Source: Wurfbainia villosa (taxonomy: Eukaryota > Streptophyta > Magnoliopsida > Zingiberales > Zingiberaceae). Taken from it: a stretch of DNA of 64,000 bases. Both the position numbers and the translations under genes were made by a program. The notes under the pieces are model-generated. The model was not told where the DNA came from. It saw only the letters and a list, made by a program, of their open reading frames with translations, and did not search any database. Below are positions 23,429 to 33,964 of the stretch, in pieces (the first letter of the stretch is position 1; each line of letters begins with the position of its first letter). The stretch covers positions 109,478,479 through 109,542,478 of the forward strand of contig CM045997.1 of assembly GCA_025175895.1 (NCBI GenBank), given 5' to 3'.

Positions 23429-23433
23429 ATGTT

Positions 23434-24480
23434 TACTTCGAAGTGTGAGTTTTGATCATCCCTCGTGATTAACCTATGAACTCTCGCGGTGACTTAATCA
23501 TGAGCTTGTAACCTTCATGGTCGATATATATATTGCTTGTGACATTGAAGAGTGTTATATTAGTTTGTAAGTATTCACAATAAATCATAATAAGTCGACG
23601 GTTTGTTTAGTTCCAATGGAATAACTTATTTGCCCTTGTATGGGAAGATATATATATGTTGTTTACTTCGAAGCATGAGTTTCTATCATTCCTGACGACT
23701 GAACTATGAGCTCTCATAGTGACTTAATCGTGAGCTTGCAACCTCCATAGTTGGCAAATTGCTTGTCCATTGATAATTGTGAGTATGCATGTTTATCGGT
23801 TTATCGATTTTGATTTCAGTTCGATTCTAATCGATTGTAGATCCGTCGACGTTGGAACCGGTCCGAAGAACCGATTTAAAACCGGTTCCGAACCGGTTCT
23901 AGTTCTAAAGTTTTAACTTTGGAATCAATTCAATCCGGACCGGTTCCGGATCGATTCCGAAATGGTTCCGAATCACCTTTTTCGAATTTGAGTTTCCAAA
24001 TTATCTAACATGTTGGTGATCATATTTTTTTTTATCGTAAAATAATCTTATAGACATATTAACATGTTAAAAATTTCCATATTTAAATTAGTAACCAGAA
24101 CCAGATCCACATTGGAACCAAATCGGTTCCGAAACGGTTCCGAATCAGTTCCGAAATCGATTGGAATTGAACCGAATCAGAATCGGAACGGTTTCAATTC
24201 GGTTCCAGAATCGGTTCTGATTTCGAATTTAATAAATTGATTCCAACTCGGTTCCGAATTGAATCGGTCCGTTAAGCATGTCTAATTGTGAGCATCGAAG
24301 AGTGTTACATTAGTTTATAAGCATTCACAATAAATCGAAAGTTTAGTTTCAATGGAATAACCTATTCACCCTCGTATGCAAAAATATATATATGTTGTCA
24401 ATGCTTTGTTTACTTCGAAGCGTCAGTTTCGGCCATCCCTCACGACTAAACTATGATCTATCGTAGCTGTGAAAGATTGA
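23434..24480. repeat. Tandem repeat of about 235 bp, interrupted
   Basis: Unit 1 (23434-23668) starts TACTTCGAAGTGTGAGTTT and ends with ATATATATATGTTGTT. Unit 2 starts at 23669 (TACTTCGAAGCATGAGTTT), is split by an insertion at 23784-24282, and resumes to about 24410. A third unit starts near 24410. A related piece (GTTCCAATGAAATGACCTAT) is present near 5004-5050 upstream of the F-box exon. No coding potential. Confidence 0.75.
23784..24282. mobile_element. Non-autonomous TIR element, 499 bp
   Basis: Flanked by the 10-bp direct repeat TAATTGTGAG (23774-23783 and 24283-24292). The ends are imperfect inverted copies: GCATGTTTATCGG on the left, and ACATGCTTAACGGACCG on the right when reverse-complemented. 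The interior is dominated by GGTTCCGAA/CGGTTCC units. A 9-10 bp duplication suggests a Mutator-like origin; a hAT origin (8 bp) is less likely. Confidence 0.65.
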
Positions 24481-25640
24481 AATTGTCAATTTAATAATTT
24501 TCATCGATCTGTTTCATCATCATTGTGAGAGAAGTAAATTATGAAGGATCCTATAGGTCATGACGTAATGGTCAAGATACGTGGGAGTCATCTGAATCCA
24601 GAAAAAACCTTTAGACTTCTTTCGAAATTGATCTATATTACTTCTGTAAGTATCGTCGTATCTTAACCATCATACAATCCTTGTGTGGGACAACTATGAC
24701 ACGTCATAGCGACTTGCAATCTCATGGTTGATAAATTGCTTCTCGATTGATGATCGTTGATTTGGAGCTCATCGATGAAGCTTTGAGTAGAAAAATAATA
24801 ATAATAAATACCAATGGATTTCGAAATTACTAGTAAATAAATTAAATGTGACGAACCATTATTTTCGCATTAAGTAAATAAAAAAGAAGTAAAAGAAATA
24901 TATAAACTAATGAAGAAAAATTGTTGTAAGGATTGATGCTCACTCTCGCAGCAAAAGATGATTATATTCACTTTTTATGTTTCTCATCATTGATTCTTTA
25001 ATGATGATGAAGAAAAATAAATTATGAGGAGTGAGTTATTCTCTTTATCATTTGGTCAAAAATAACAAAGAACTTTTGAGTATTTATGAAAATTTTAAAT
25101 TTAACATCGAAATTAAAAATTTATTCATTTGTAATAATATTTATACTGTTTTAGTCAATAGATCATTCTGAAAGAATAATTGATGCCCGCTTTTGAAGAA
25201 AGAGATAAAAGAAAAGATAAATCCAAAACTCAGTGAATTAGGCAATATTTAAACTAATCTAAGTTGCATGACCACACGAAGTGTGTAAAGGAAGGGAAAA
25301 TCAAGAAAATGATGTATTTGAAAAAAAAAAAAAGAGAAGGAAATTTGAAGGCTTAAGTAAAGGAGGAGATCCAAAAGTAAAAGAAATGCAATCCCTTATT
25401 TTTTTTTTTAGTTGATATTAAATATCTAGATACTCGTCCTAATTAATTTTGAATATGATTGATTTGACCTCATAAAAATTTTCCATAAGGCATTAGAATA
25501 AATCAGAAAGTATTTATAACAAATGACTCAGCCGTCCAATATTCTAAAGTGTCATTCCATTTTAAGAAAAAATTCTATAAATACATCGCAATTCGAGATC
25601 AATTTGAAAATATCTAAAAGACTATATAGATATTCTACCA
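24481..25640. other. AT-rich repeats, no gene
   Basis: A segment near 24990-25170 (GATGATGAAGAAAAATAAAT, then TAATAATATTTATACTG) is related to 54300-54540. No open frame with coding character was found. Confidence 0.5.
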
Positions 25641-25929
25641 CTGTACTATAATCCCGGAGGCAAATGTAATCCTTAACTTCTGCAAAAGTTAGGAATCTGT
25701 CCAACTAGTAGCCCCCTGTCACCGTCCAGTGCGCAGCGAGAGGAGGGTAAATCGTGGGACAGTCTCTTGATACGGTGGCAAGACAGAGGGGGGTCATCTG
25801 AAACCAAGGGAGATTTTAGACTCCTCTCCAGAATCGACCCCTGCCCATTCTGCAAGCAACCTCTTGTCTTATCATCGCGTCATCCCCGTGGGGACATGTA
25901 ATCCCTAACTTAATTCAACTTCTAAAGGT

Positions 25930-26300
25930 AATTCTGATCAATGGTCATCAGATCAATACACAAAGAGCTTAAAATAATAGAAAGGTCCATAAGATGTGTC
26001 AATGAATTTAAAAACTACTGAGAATCTCAACCCCTTGGATATTTCATCATTTGACATGGTAAAGTAATGTGTGTCCTCACGAGAGGGTCTTTTGATTAGT
26101 GCGGCAGTAGAGTTGTATTAATGAGTAAGAGTCAATCTCTAAAGGTTACAAACCTTTCGAGGTGTCTGTCCTCCTGGCACACTAGTCTTGGGTTGGACAA
26201 TATACTACCCGTGATATATCTCCTTCGCATTGATTGTAGGACCGACTGACGGGGGCACTGAGAGCGTATGAATCGCCTTTTGCATCAATTTAACATGATA
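25930..26300. repeat. Dispersed repeat shared with 53430-53770
   Basis: Both copies carry, in order: AAGGGTCAATCTCTA-like sequence, an ACTAGTCTTGGGTTGGACAA motif, a TCTTCGCATTGATTGTA-like stretch, a CGACTG core, and ATCGCCTTTTGCATCAATT. Similarity is clear but imperfect, so this is an old repeat family of unknown type. Confidence 0.6.
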
Positions 26301-26369
26301 AAGTCCTTGAGAAGGAACCACTTGGCACATAGGTAATCCCTATAAGGATCAATCAAATGCACTATTTTT

Positions 26370-26570
26370 TTCGAATATTATTAACTTTTCAGAACACTAC
26401 TATCTGAATATTATTGAACTTTTTGAACACTATTATTCTTCCCGAATAATATTATTCTTATCGAGTATTATGGGTCTTCCCAATGACTATTATTCTTTCT
26501 GAGTATTATAGATCTTTTCGAGGATTATTATCCTTCCCAAACACTATTATTCTTTCTAAGTATTATGGAC
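26370..26570. repeat. Degenerate minisatellite
   Basis: Repeating units of about 27-30 bp built on ACTATTATTCTTCCCGA and TATTATGGATCTTCC. More units occur at 26745-26845, so the array was probably split by the TIR element at 26576-26735. Confidence 0.65.
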
Positions 26571-26575
26571 AATAG

Positions 26576-26735
26576 CGGAGTAAAGTATTGTACTTAACTC
26601 GGGCTATATTTTTTTTTAACAAAATGACCTGGACTAATAGTAAAATTTATCCGAGCTAATAGTAAATTTAATCAACTTACCAGTTAAAAAAAAATTACCC
26701 GAGCTAAAGCCCGAGTAAAACTATACATGGCTCCG
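26576..26735. mobile_element. MITE-like element, 160 bp
   Basis: The left end, CGGAGTAAAGTATTGTACTT then ACTCGGGC, is an imperfect inverted copy of the right end, GCCCGAGTAAAACTATACAT then GGCTCCG. Inside the ends a poly-T/poly-A pair can also base-pair. It lies within a minisatellite array. Confidence 0.55.
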
Positions 26736-27344
26736 ACCGTGATTATGGATCCTCTTGAGTACTATTATTCTTCCCAAATATTATGAATCTTTCCCAAGTA
26801 CTATTGGTATTCTCGAACACTATTGATCTTCTCGAATGCATGCATGTGGTCCACATGACAATTCACTTGTAATATTTAGGTCCCCTCAATATATAGCAAA
26901 GAAAAAAAATATATAAGAGTATATGAGAGTATATGAAGGTTTCATGCAACATTTGTCCTCTAATAATCTTTCAAATAATATTGCAAATGGACAGACTTGG
27001 TCGACAAGTTAATGCTTGAAAAACTATATAAAACCTCCAAAGGTAAAGGAGAAGAAGGATTTTTCTTTCTCTATTATTATAGGTAGAGACCACTTTTCTT
27101 TCCTAAAATTTTTTCATTTATTTTTTTTTCCTCTTCTACTTCTCTTTTCCTCGGAGGGTATCGACGTGAGTATCGGAAGGGTCACGCCAATAAAGTCGGC
27201 CCACTTTTTATGTTCTTTGTGCACGTAAATCGAAGACCACAATAACTTTCTAGAAGAGGGATTACTTCCAAGACAAAGATTGCGAAGGAATCCAAGTATG
27301 TTTAGGATCAATATTATATATAGAGAGAGATGTGTTGTGTTATA

Positions 27345-27625
27345 TAATTCATTTGTGAGTACCTCTATTATTCACTGTTTGATCGAGTGTGCACTATAGT
27401 TTAATCCATGAACACTAGAAGATCGAACGATGGATAATAAAGATGTTTACGAATACTCATATACAAAAATGTTATATGCTACACAACTCATTCACGAGCA
27501 TCCGTGAGTACTTCTATTATCCACCGTCTAATCCTTTAGAGTTCAAGGATTGAACTATAGTGTTTATTCGATGGGATGGTGGATAATGAAGATGTTCATG
27601 AATATTCACGGATGAATTATGAATT
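27345..27625. mobile_element. Two tandem fold-back (MITE-like) units
   Basis: Unit A is about 27348-27465 and unit B about 27501-27622. Each has arms GTGAGTACTTCTATTATCCA and an imperfect reverse complement of it (TGGATAATGAAGATGTTCAT, ending in CAC). Each unit can fold into a long hairpin. No gene. Confidence 0.55.
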
Positions 27626-27636
27626 ATGTAACATAA

Positions 27637-28312
27637 CATTTCTTTTATATATATATGAGAAATTTTCTCCTAGACGACGATTTCGAGCGCCCGTGTGCTC
27701 CACACGCGGTGCCGACGTCGTCGTCGTATCGTTCGGCCACCGCTGGCCGTTGGACCAGGCACGATCGACGCGTAACTCGTCGGTGATCCGGTGGGGCTCG
27801 GTTGTTAGCACCGAATCCAGTATCCGAAAATAGCCAAACATGCGAAGCGATGTGCGCGGCAAGCCGCAGCCGGCGATCATTGGTCGGACGATTGGATTGA
27901 CGGTGGCGTCGGTCGTCTGGTATACTTTCGGTCGATCGCGATTGGATCGGTCGGTGAATCGCCGAAATTGGCCGCGGATCGGTCGAATCAAGCGGTGGGC
28001 CGGATCGGCCAGTGGCGTCGGCCGTCCGATCTTTGGATTTCGATCGAAATCCGGCCCGATCGTGGCCTACAGTGGTCGCGCCACTGTCGGCCGCGTGTTT
28101 CGATCATTTTCGATCGATTTGCGTCGGTTGGCGCTAATCGCCGAATCAAGCCCGTCGGACCGCGGTGAGTTGCGTCGATTGCGCCGGTTTAGCGGCCGGT
28201 GGTGGCCGGAAAAGGCGCGTGATGGCGGCGCAGCGTTAGTCGCGTGGAAGCGCCGACGCCGAAATTCATCGTGCGATGAAAATTTCTCTCTCTCTATATA
28301 TATATAGAAATG
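27637..28312. mobile_element. GC-rich TIR element, 676 bp
   Basis: The left end is CATTTCTTTTATATATATAT, then GAGAAATTTTC. The right end, reverse-complemented, is CATTTCTATATATATATAGA, then GAGAAATTTTC. These are long, imperfect inverted termini. The interior is strikingly GC-rich (CGGATCGGTCGG-like) inside an AT-rich region. The open frame at 27840-28307 lacks any recognisable domain and is likely a by-product of GC content. No target duplication was found. Confidence 0.55.
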
Positions 28313-28543
28313 ATCCGTGAGCCCGTTTATTGCCGTGTCGTGGCGCTCGAGCGTCGTCGATCAATGAGGCCGGATTTCGGTCCGATTAGACCAGAATCCA
28401 ATTGGTCGACGGTGAATTGGTGATGACAACGATGAAATTATACAGAAAAAATACTGTGTATTTTCTATTATTGTGCAATCGTAATTTTGATCGGATGACT
28501 AAAACGATATTGCGTACGAATAGCACAGCATAGCGTGCGCAGC

Positions 28544-28544
<1 letters not shown>

Positions 28545-28583
<39 letters not shown>

Positions 28584-28605
28584 CTAGGCTAGGCTAGGCT
28601 AGTCT
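28545..28605. repeat. (TA)n followed by (GGCTA)n microsatellite
   Basis: A TA run of about 34 bp (about 28547-28580) is followed directly by five GGCTA-type pentamers. Confidence 0.9.
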
Positions 28606-28639
28606 AGCATCGATCTTAATGGACCAAGGTACCCATAGT

Positions 28640-28975
28640 AATTAATATGTGCCACAATGCATCGTCTCGTCCACGCAGGGCTCCTGGCTAGGCTTTGCTT
28701 GCACGTGCTCCAGGCGCATGCGACCGTAGGAAATCCACAGTCGCGCAATGATGAAAGCGACGCACATGAGAAGTGGGTGGATCGACATGCCTACTGTGGC
28801 ATCACGAGACGGCTGGCTGGCCGGCCGCATCCACCACTTGCACGCTGCCAGCATGCCATGTGGACCGCGTCCTCAGTGTGCGTGCCACTCGTACCGCATC
28901 CGTCCATGCAGACTGCGCCGCTCACGGGACTGCATGCCACAGCCGCACGCCACACTACGCCCGGATGACCCGCGT
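28640..28975. other. GC-rich island of unknown nature
   Basis: About 330 bp rich in CATGC, CGCATCC and GCACG words between AT-rich flanks. Open frames exist in several phases on both strands, none with a recognisable motif. It could be part of a degraded gene or an element. Confidence 0.35.
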
Positions 28976-28979
28976 TCGC

Positions 28980-29791
28980 AGACGCAATTTTTTTTTTTAA
29001 TTAATCGAATCGAGACCAATTCGATCAACTAATATTACAATATCAATCAATCGACTAATATATACAATTATAATTTTATAAATTGAATCTATAATAATAA
29101 ATCAACTGTCAACTAATGTTCCATGATCTCTCATTCGATTTTACCAATTAAATTAATTTTTTTAATTTAAAATTCGAAATCGAATTGAATTAATAAATTT
29201 TTTGATATTTTAAAAATAAAAATTGAAATTCTGAATAACCCGGATGGAATTTTCAATTTCGATCGATTTAACCGATTTAATCAATTTAATCAAACTTTTA
29301 CACACTTTATTGTGCAAAAAAACCGGAACCATCAACTTAACGGCTCTCTCACCTTAACCCTCCAAGAATTGAAAGGGAGTAAATTATTGAAGGGTATATG
29401 TTACGGGCGATTGATAAAATAATGGATGATCATCTAAGTCTAGAGCATAGCCAAATGGTAGCGCAAAGAAATAGGATGGATTTGTTAGGGAGGAAATAGA
29501 TAGACATTTAATTAAAATCTAACTAATTATTTTTTTTAAACTGATTAAAAAATTGGTTTAGTGAATCTAATCGATTTTCAAAATTCAAAATCGAAACCAA
29601 ATCAATTTTTCTGAAATAATTTATATATATATATTTTTAAATAAACCGAATTGTAGATTATTTTAATAATTTTGCTCACCGCTAGTTATGATGTATGTTA
29701 GGGTTTGATTTAATGGTAAAATGGGATATAAGTGGGCAAAGTTACTCATGTTATAACCATGGAAGCAATTGATACTACTCTGTGAATTTTC

Positions 29792-29836
<45 letters not shown>

Positions 29837-30600
29837 TTAATTATCCAAATTCACCTACCAAGTAAATCTATACAACAAAATATTCATCCCATTTAGAGTG
29901 CAAACCCTAAATATTATGATGCAATCATGCAATAAACATAAAAATATGTATATTATTCTATTCATGAGTTAGCATAGAAATAAAATATACATGAGAAAAA
30001 AAATATTTGTCAAACAACTCTAAAATTAATAGATAATGTCAAATGATCATACCAAACAAACAAACAAAAAACACTCATAAATGTGAAAAAGCAAATTAAA
30101 CTAGAAATTGTTCATAAGCAAGAATAATTTTCTCCATTTTTACATATTTTAGGCATGCACTCAGAGCAATAAAACATGATTTAATTTAAACATATAGTCA
30201 AGGAGATCTTATTATTTATTTATTTATTTATTTTCTTCAATGTAAAAAATAAAAATAAAAAAAAATCAGCAAATTAATTAATAAAAGGTACATGTTATTG
30301 TGGCTACACAAAAAGCCTGTCACTGGAAATGCTACTTGCTTAGCAGGTACCATCACATGCATTCATTCCCCTGCCCCCTGGTTCAAACCTCAATGGGTGG
30401 CACGGTAAAGAGTGAAGTCTCCCTTCCCTAGATAGATTTACTACCTCTTCAAATAGTACAGAATGAAAGAACTGATGTAACCGAAATCCCACTCATCTCT
30501 ATCATCAGAGTTTTTCAGTTAAAAATTACAACTTTTCGAGCTTTTTTTCAGTGACAAAATCAAATCTTTAAGGAAGACTAGCTAGTTCTTCGCACAGGCT
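28980..30600. other. AT-rich intergenic DNA
   Basis: Contains a degenerate AATCGAATTGAA-type region (29000-29290), a long (TA)n run at about 29795-29830 and simple TTTA repeats near 30215. No gene seen. The part nearest 30600 may be the 3' flank of the STOMAGEN gene. Confidence 0.55.
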
Positions 30601-30702
30601 CAAAGCTACATGAAAAAGATCAAAGCATGCACTAATGGAGAACGAGAGAGGCTCGATCGACGTACGAGTTGCAATTTATCAAAGGCTGCAGGACTGACGA
30701 AA

Positions 30703-31156
30703 TCACCTGTGGCAGACGCACCGGTAGCGGTAGGCGCTGTTCATGGGGTCGCCAGCGTCCACTGGAACTTGCTCCGCGCTGCACTTGAACCGGCAACCTC
30801 TACACTCGTTGTAGGTGCAGATTGGAGCAGTCGAGCCTATCAACTCTCCCTGGTTATTCCACTCGCCATCTCCTGAACGGCAATGATATATATAGAAAAT
30901 GTGCTCCAGCAATTAAGAAGAAGATAAATAGATGAGTGGGAAATGATCTTACAGTCGAAGCGACTGCGACGTCAGTAACTTGTCCTCCGAAGCCTGTAAG
31001 CAAATTGGCAATGTGAGTTCAAAGTTCGATCAGCTAAAGAAACTAGTACTGTCGGACGTTTTGACCTGTAGGGCGACAGAGAGCAGAGATGAGAAGGGTG
31101 AAGAGGAGGCAGAAGAAGAGGAAGGAGGTGGTGGGGTTGGTGGAGGACATGGCCAT
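30703..31156 (-). CDS. EPFL9: Stomagen / EPFL9 precursor (secreted stomata-promoting peptide)
   Basis: The gene encodes a cysteine-rich secreted peptide. In the known family, mesophyll-made stomagen competes with EPF1/EPF2 for the TMM-ERECTA receptors and raises stomatal density. Exon 1 (31156-31066) encodes MAMSSTNPTTSF and a hydrophobic signal segment ending LISALCRPT, with a CAG/GT donor. Exon 2 is probably 30993-30953, with acceptor TTACAG and donor GTAAGA. Exon 3 (about 30872-30703) holds the mature peptide at 30840-30706: 45 residues starting IGSTAPICTYNECRGC and ending YRCVCHR. Its six cysteines are at 8, 13, 16, 20, 41 and 43, as in stomagen. With the most obvious junctions the total is 302 nt, one base out of frame, so the exon 2/3 border is unresolved. 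A phase 0 acceptor inside exon 3 (after AACCAG) would restore the frame. Mature-peptide identity is very secure; the middle of the precursor is not. Confidence 0.92.
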
Positions 31157-31159
31157 GGC

Positions 31160-32095
31160 CGGCGGCTTAAAGTCGGAGTGTGGATAGGAAAAAAATGAGA
31201 GGTGAAATGGAATACTGTAGAGAATAAAAAGAGGAGGAGGAGAAGAATGTAAGCATGCAGGGGACTGCTTGTCCCACACAGCAAAAGAACGAGGTCCCCG
31301 CATCATGCCATTGCCATGTTGCAGTCACAATGAATGACAAAATTGACCATCAATTATTATCGTGCACGCTTGAATGATCTTTTTTGTCCCACGATTTGAA
31401 TCTTGAAATCTGTTGTCTGTCTCTTGTTCATCATCTTGTCGATTTGCTCCTTGCTTTTGCTCTGAGGTACGTCGCTGGATTTGGGGCTGATTATACATGC
31501 ATAATAAATACAACAAACATGATGTCGAAACGATCGCATAGCATTCAAATCATCTGTTTAAAGAGGTAAAATTAAATTCACTCTAGATAAGAGGGTAAAT
31601 CGATTAGGAAGATGATGACTGAAGATTCTCGATCGTAGCGAGCACGGTGGAAGATCTGAAGCCGAAACTAGGAATCATGTATCCGAATCGAAACTGAAAT
31701 TGAGCAAAATAAAGCAAACAAATTTTCAAAAACTGAAAGGAAAAAAAAAAATCGATCTAAAGTTAACTGACGGCAACGAAACTGTAGATTAAGAACTAAA
31801 GATGACTTTTTCATCATTGATCATAGCAGAAATTGGGGGAAAAAGAGGGAAATCCGCAAAATGAAACAATCGAAGCCAAAAAAAAACAAAAAAACTGAAT
31901 AAATGTCGCCAAACAAGAGCAATCGTTTTTTTTTTTTTTGGGTGGATCAGAATTGGTATAGAAGATTCAGTCACATTGGATCCAAAAACACGGACCAAAT
32001 GACTTGCATAACATCCCAAATCGCAGAAACTACTACATGAATCGACGGAAATAATCACAGACAAAGTGGCGATCAGAGCTTTTTTTTTTTTTGAT
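31160..32095. other. Upstream region of STOMAGEN, no further gene recognised
   Basis: A pyrimidine-rich leader (CTTCTCCTCCTCCTC near 31240) precedes the start codon. Farther up, T-rich and CAGTTTCGATTC-type sequence on the minus strand looks like a plant 5'-UTR intron. No conserved coding exon is visible between 31160 and 32095. Confidence 0.4.
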
Positions 32096-32099
32096 AAAT

Positions 32100-32345
32100 C
32101 GAAGAGTGGATCTCCGCCATATTGTTGCAGTTCTCTTTCCTTGAGAATTCAATGACGAATCCCCAGCTTTCGATGGAACGAAACGAAAACCCTCGATGAT
32201 CGGCGAGAGCGCAAGAGATGACACTGAACGAACGAAAGGGAGCAAACCGGGAGAAGAAGGAGATGGCCGGAAACCGACGGGGTTCTGGTCGAGCGGAGAA
32301 GAAGGCTGCTTCAGCTCGGGCGAGTTATTTATAGTCCGCCGAGGA
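32100..32345 (-). promoter_or_regulatory. Promoter and 5' leader-like segment, owner unknown
   Basis: On the minus strand CTATAAATAACTCGCC (about 32323-32338) forms a good TATA box. A CTTCTTCTCC pyrimidine tract and GC-rich leader follow, then ATGGCGGAG near 32120, whose frame closes after about 15 codons. This resembles a housekeeping-type transcription start with an intron in the leader. It points toward STOMAGEN 1 kb away but may belong to a lost gene or a noncoding RNA. Confidence 0.4.
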
Positions 32346-32708
32346 ATATCCTAAACCGACTTCAAGCTCATTAGAAATTGAAGAGCTTTGAATTAATATT
32401 TTATAATATTTTAAATTTAAAGTTCATTTAAATTGGGCAAAGAATACAAGAGACCTTTTTTTATTTAAAAAAAAAAGAAATTAAAATAACACTCCGCATA
32501 TATATATATTTTTTATTTCAAAAATATTCTTATTCTTTAAAAACAAACTATAACTTCGTCCATCGTGAATTAACTTTGTCATAGTCGATCCAAAACTAAT
32601 ATTAAAAGAGGAGAGTTATATTAAGTTGTCAATCTGTATTAAACTAAGATAAATATTCAATGAATGGATCTATCGAACTATTGTCTTAATGTTAAATTGT
32701 TTTTCAAA

Positions 32709-32889
32709 AGAAACACGTTATAGGATTCGACTGTAACATCTTGACAAAGACCGTTATATCTTCAAAACTCGAGTGTAGTAATAAATATATAAGAGTTCGC
32801 ATTATAGGGTCCGATTGTAACTTATCGGCAAGGATCGCTACATCTCCATGAGAATTTAGATGCAGTGTTAAATAATCATGAGTTCTCAC
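32709..32889. repeat. Two-copy tandem repeat of about 90 bp
   Basis: 32709-32800 and 32801-32889 align with each other: TTATAGGATTCGACTGTAAC against TTATAGGGTCCGATTGTAAC, and later TAAGAGTTCGC against CATGAGTTCTC. The copies are diverged and I see no coding role. Confidence 0.55.
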
Positions 32890-32934
32890 ACTATATATTG
32901 GGTAAAAATAAATATTATAGAAAAATTAATAGTC

Positions 32935-33380
32935 TAATATTTGAAATATAAACATAGAAACCTTCACTGGTAAAACAATGGAAGTTGTAGGTACAATAGA
33001 AAAAATAGATAGGCGAGAATGCAAAAATGATAGATAACTCAGATTTTAAGTTATGATATACAGAAAAGAGTAAAATTAGATAGTTCGTTAAAGGATGAAG
33101 TTGTAGGAGTAGTTAAAAAGAAAGATAGAATTATAGCTCTCAAAATAGTAGTGGAGAAAGAAACTATGAACATAATTAACGTATATGCGCTTCAAGCATG
33201 ATTAGATGAAGATACAAAATCAAAGTTTTGGGATGACCTAGATTAAATATTATAAAATATTCCATCAAATGAAATGATTTTAATAGGAGACGATCTAAAT
33301 GAGCATGTCGGAGTGAAAAATGAATAATATGAGAGGGTTCATGGAGGTTATAGATTTGGAATAAGAAATGAAGAAGGTAA
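32935..33380 (+). mobile_element. RTE-type LINE, 5' fragment (endonuclease region)
   Basis: Reading across frameshifts, the plus strand gives NIETFTGKTMEVV at about 32940. Near the right end it gives a GDDLNEHVG motif, then ERVHGGYRFG and RNEEG. This is the pattern of the apurinic endonuclease domain of plant RTE-clade LINEs. The copy is 5' truncated and full of stops. It is interrupted after 33380 by Copia-3 and resumes at 50822. Confidence 0.72.
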
Positions 33381-33825
33381 TGTAAGAATTACTACACTTA
33401 TATGAATTGCATGAATTTATAGACTGTAAATAAATATTGTAAAACAAAACTTACAATGTTTTCTTCGATTATTTCAAGCTTCCTCCTTTTGTTAATCTAC
33501 GGAGAATAAGATCTCTAGATCTTGTGCTCATCGTCTGAAGGATGATCACAGAACCGAACCACCCTTGCGATTCCACAAACCAAATATGACGACTTGGATG
33601 TTCTTCTACCTTGACACAAAGTCTCAGCTATCTCTCGACAGTGCTTTTGCAACGCTCTCTTTGATCTCTCTATCTCTCCTCTTCACTTGGACGCCACCTT
33701 ATATAAAGGTGATTGACATCATCTCTAATGCATTCCACTAAGTGCATTACTTGCACACGTTGCCATAAATGGTAACGTGTGCAAGCAATTGTAAAAAACT
33801 ATCTAATCTCTCACTCGTCCAAGTT
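33381..33825 (-). repeat. Copia-3 3' LTR
   Basis: About 445 bp starting TGTAAGAATTACTAC, collinear with 50379-50821. It ends near AACTATCTAA beside the minus-strand purine-rich stretch GAGTGAGAGATT. Confidence 0.85.
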
Positions 33826-33964
33826 AAGTCGCAAAGGCAAATGATCACAAAGGCCTTAGTCACACATACTACTAGAACAAAGATATATCAATGGTCACAT
33901 AGACCAATAGAACATATAGTCATAAAAACTAATAGAACATCTAATTTATACTTCGAGAAAATAG

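Noticed and set aside
27840..28307. 155-codon plus-strand frame as a gene
   Set aside because: No domain, Arg-rich from GC-rich DNA, contained in a TIR element, and it ends in the TA-rich terminus.
28685..28715. GCACGTGCTCC resembling part of a miR164 precursor
   Set aside because: The mature miR164 sequence is not present nearby and no hairpin partner was found.
28845..28862. CTGCCAGCATG core resembling miR167
   Set aside because: Only the core matches; flanking bases and the star arm do not.
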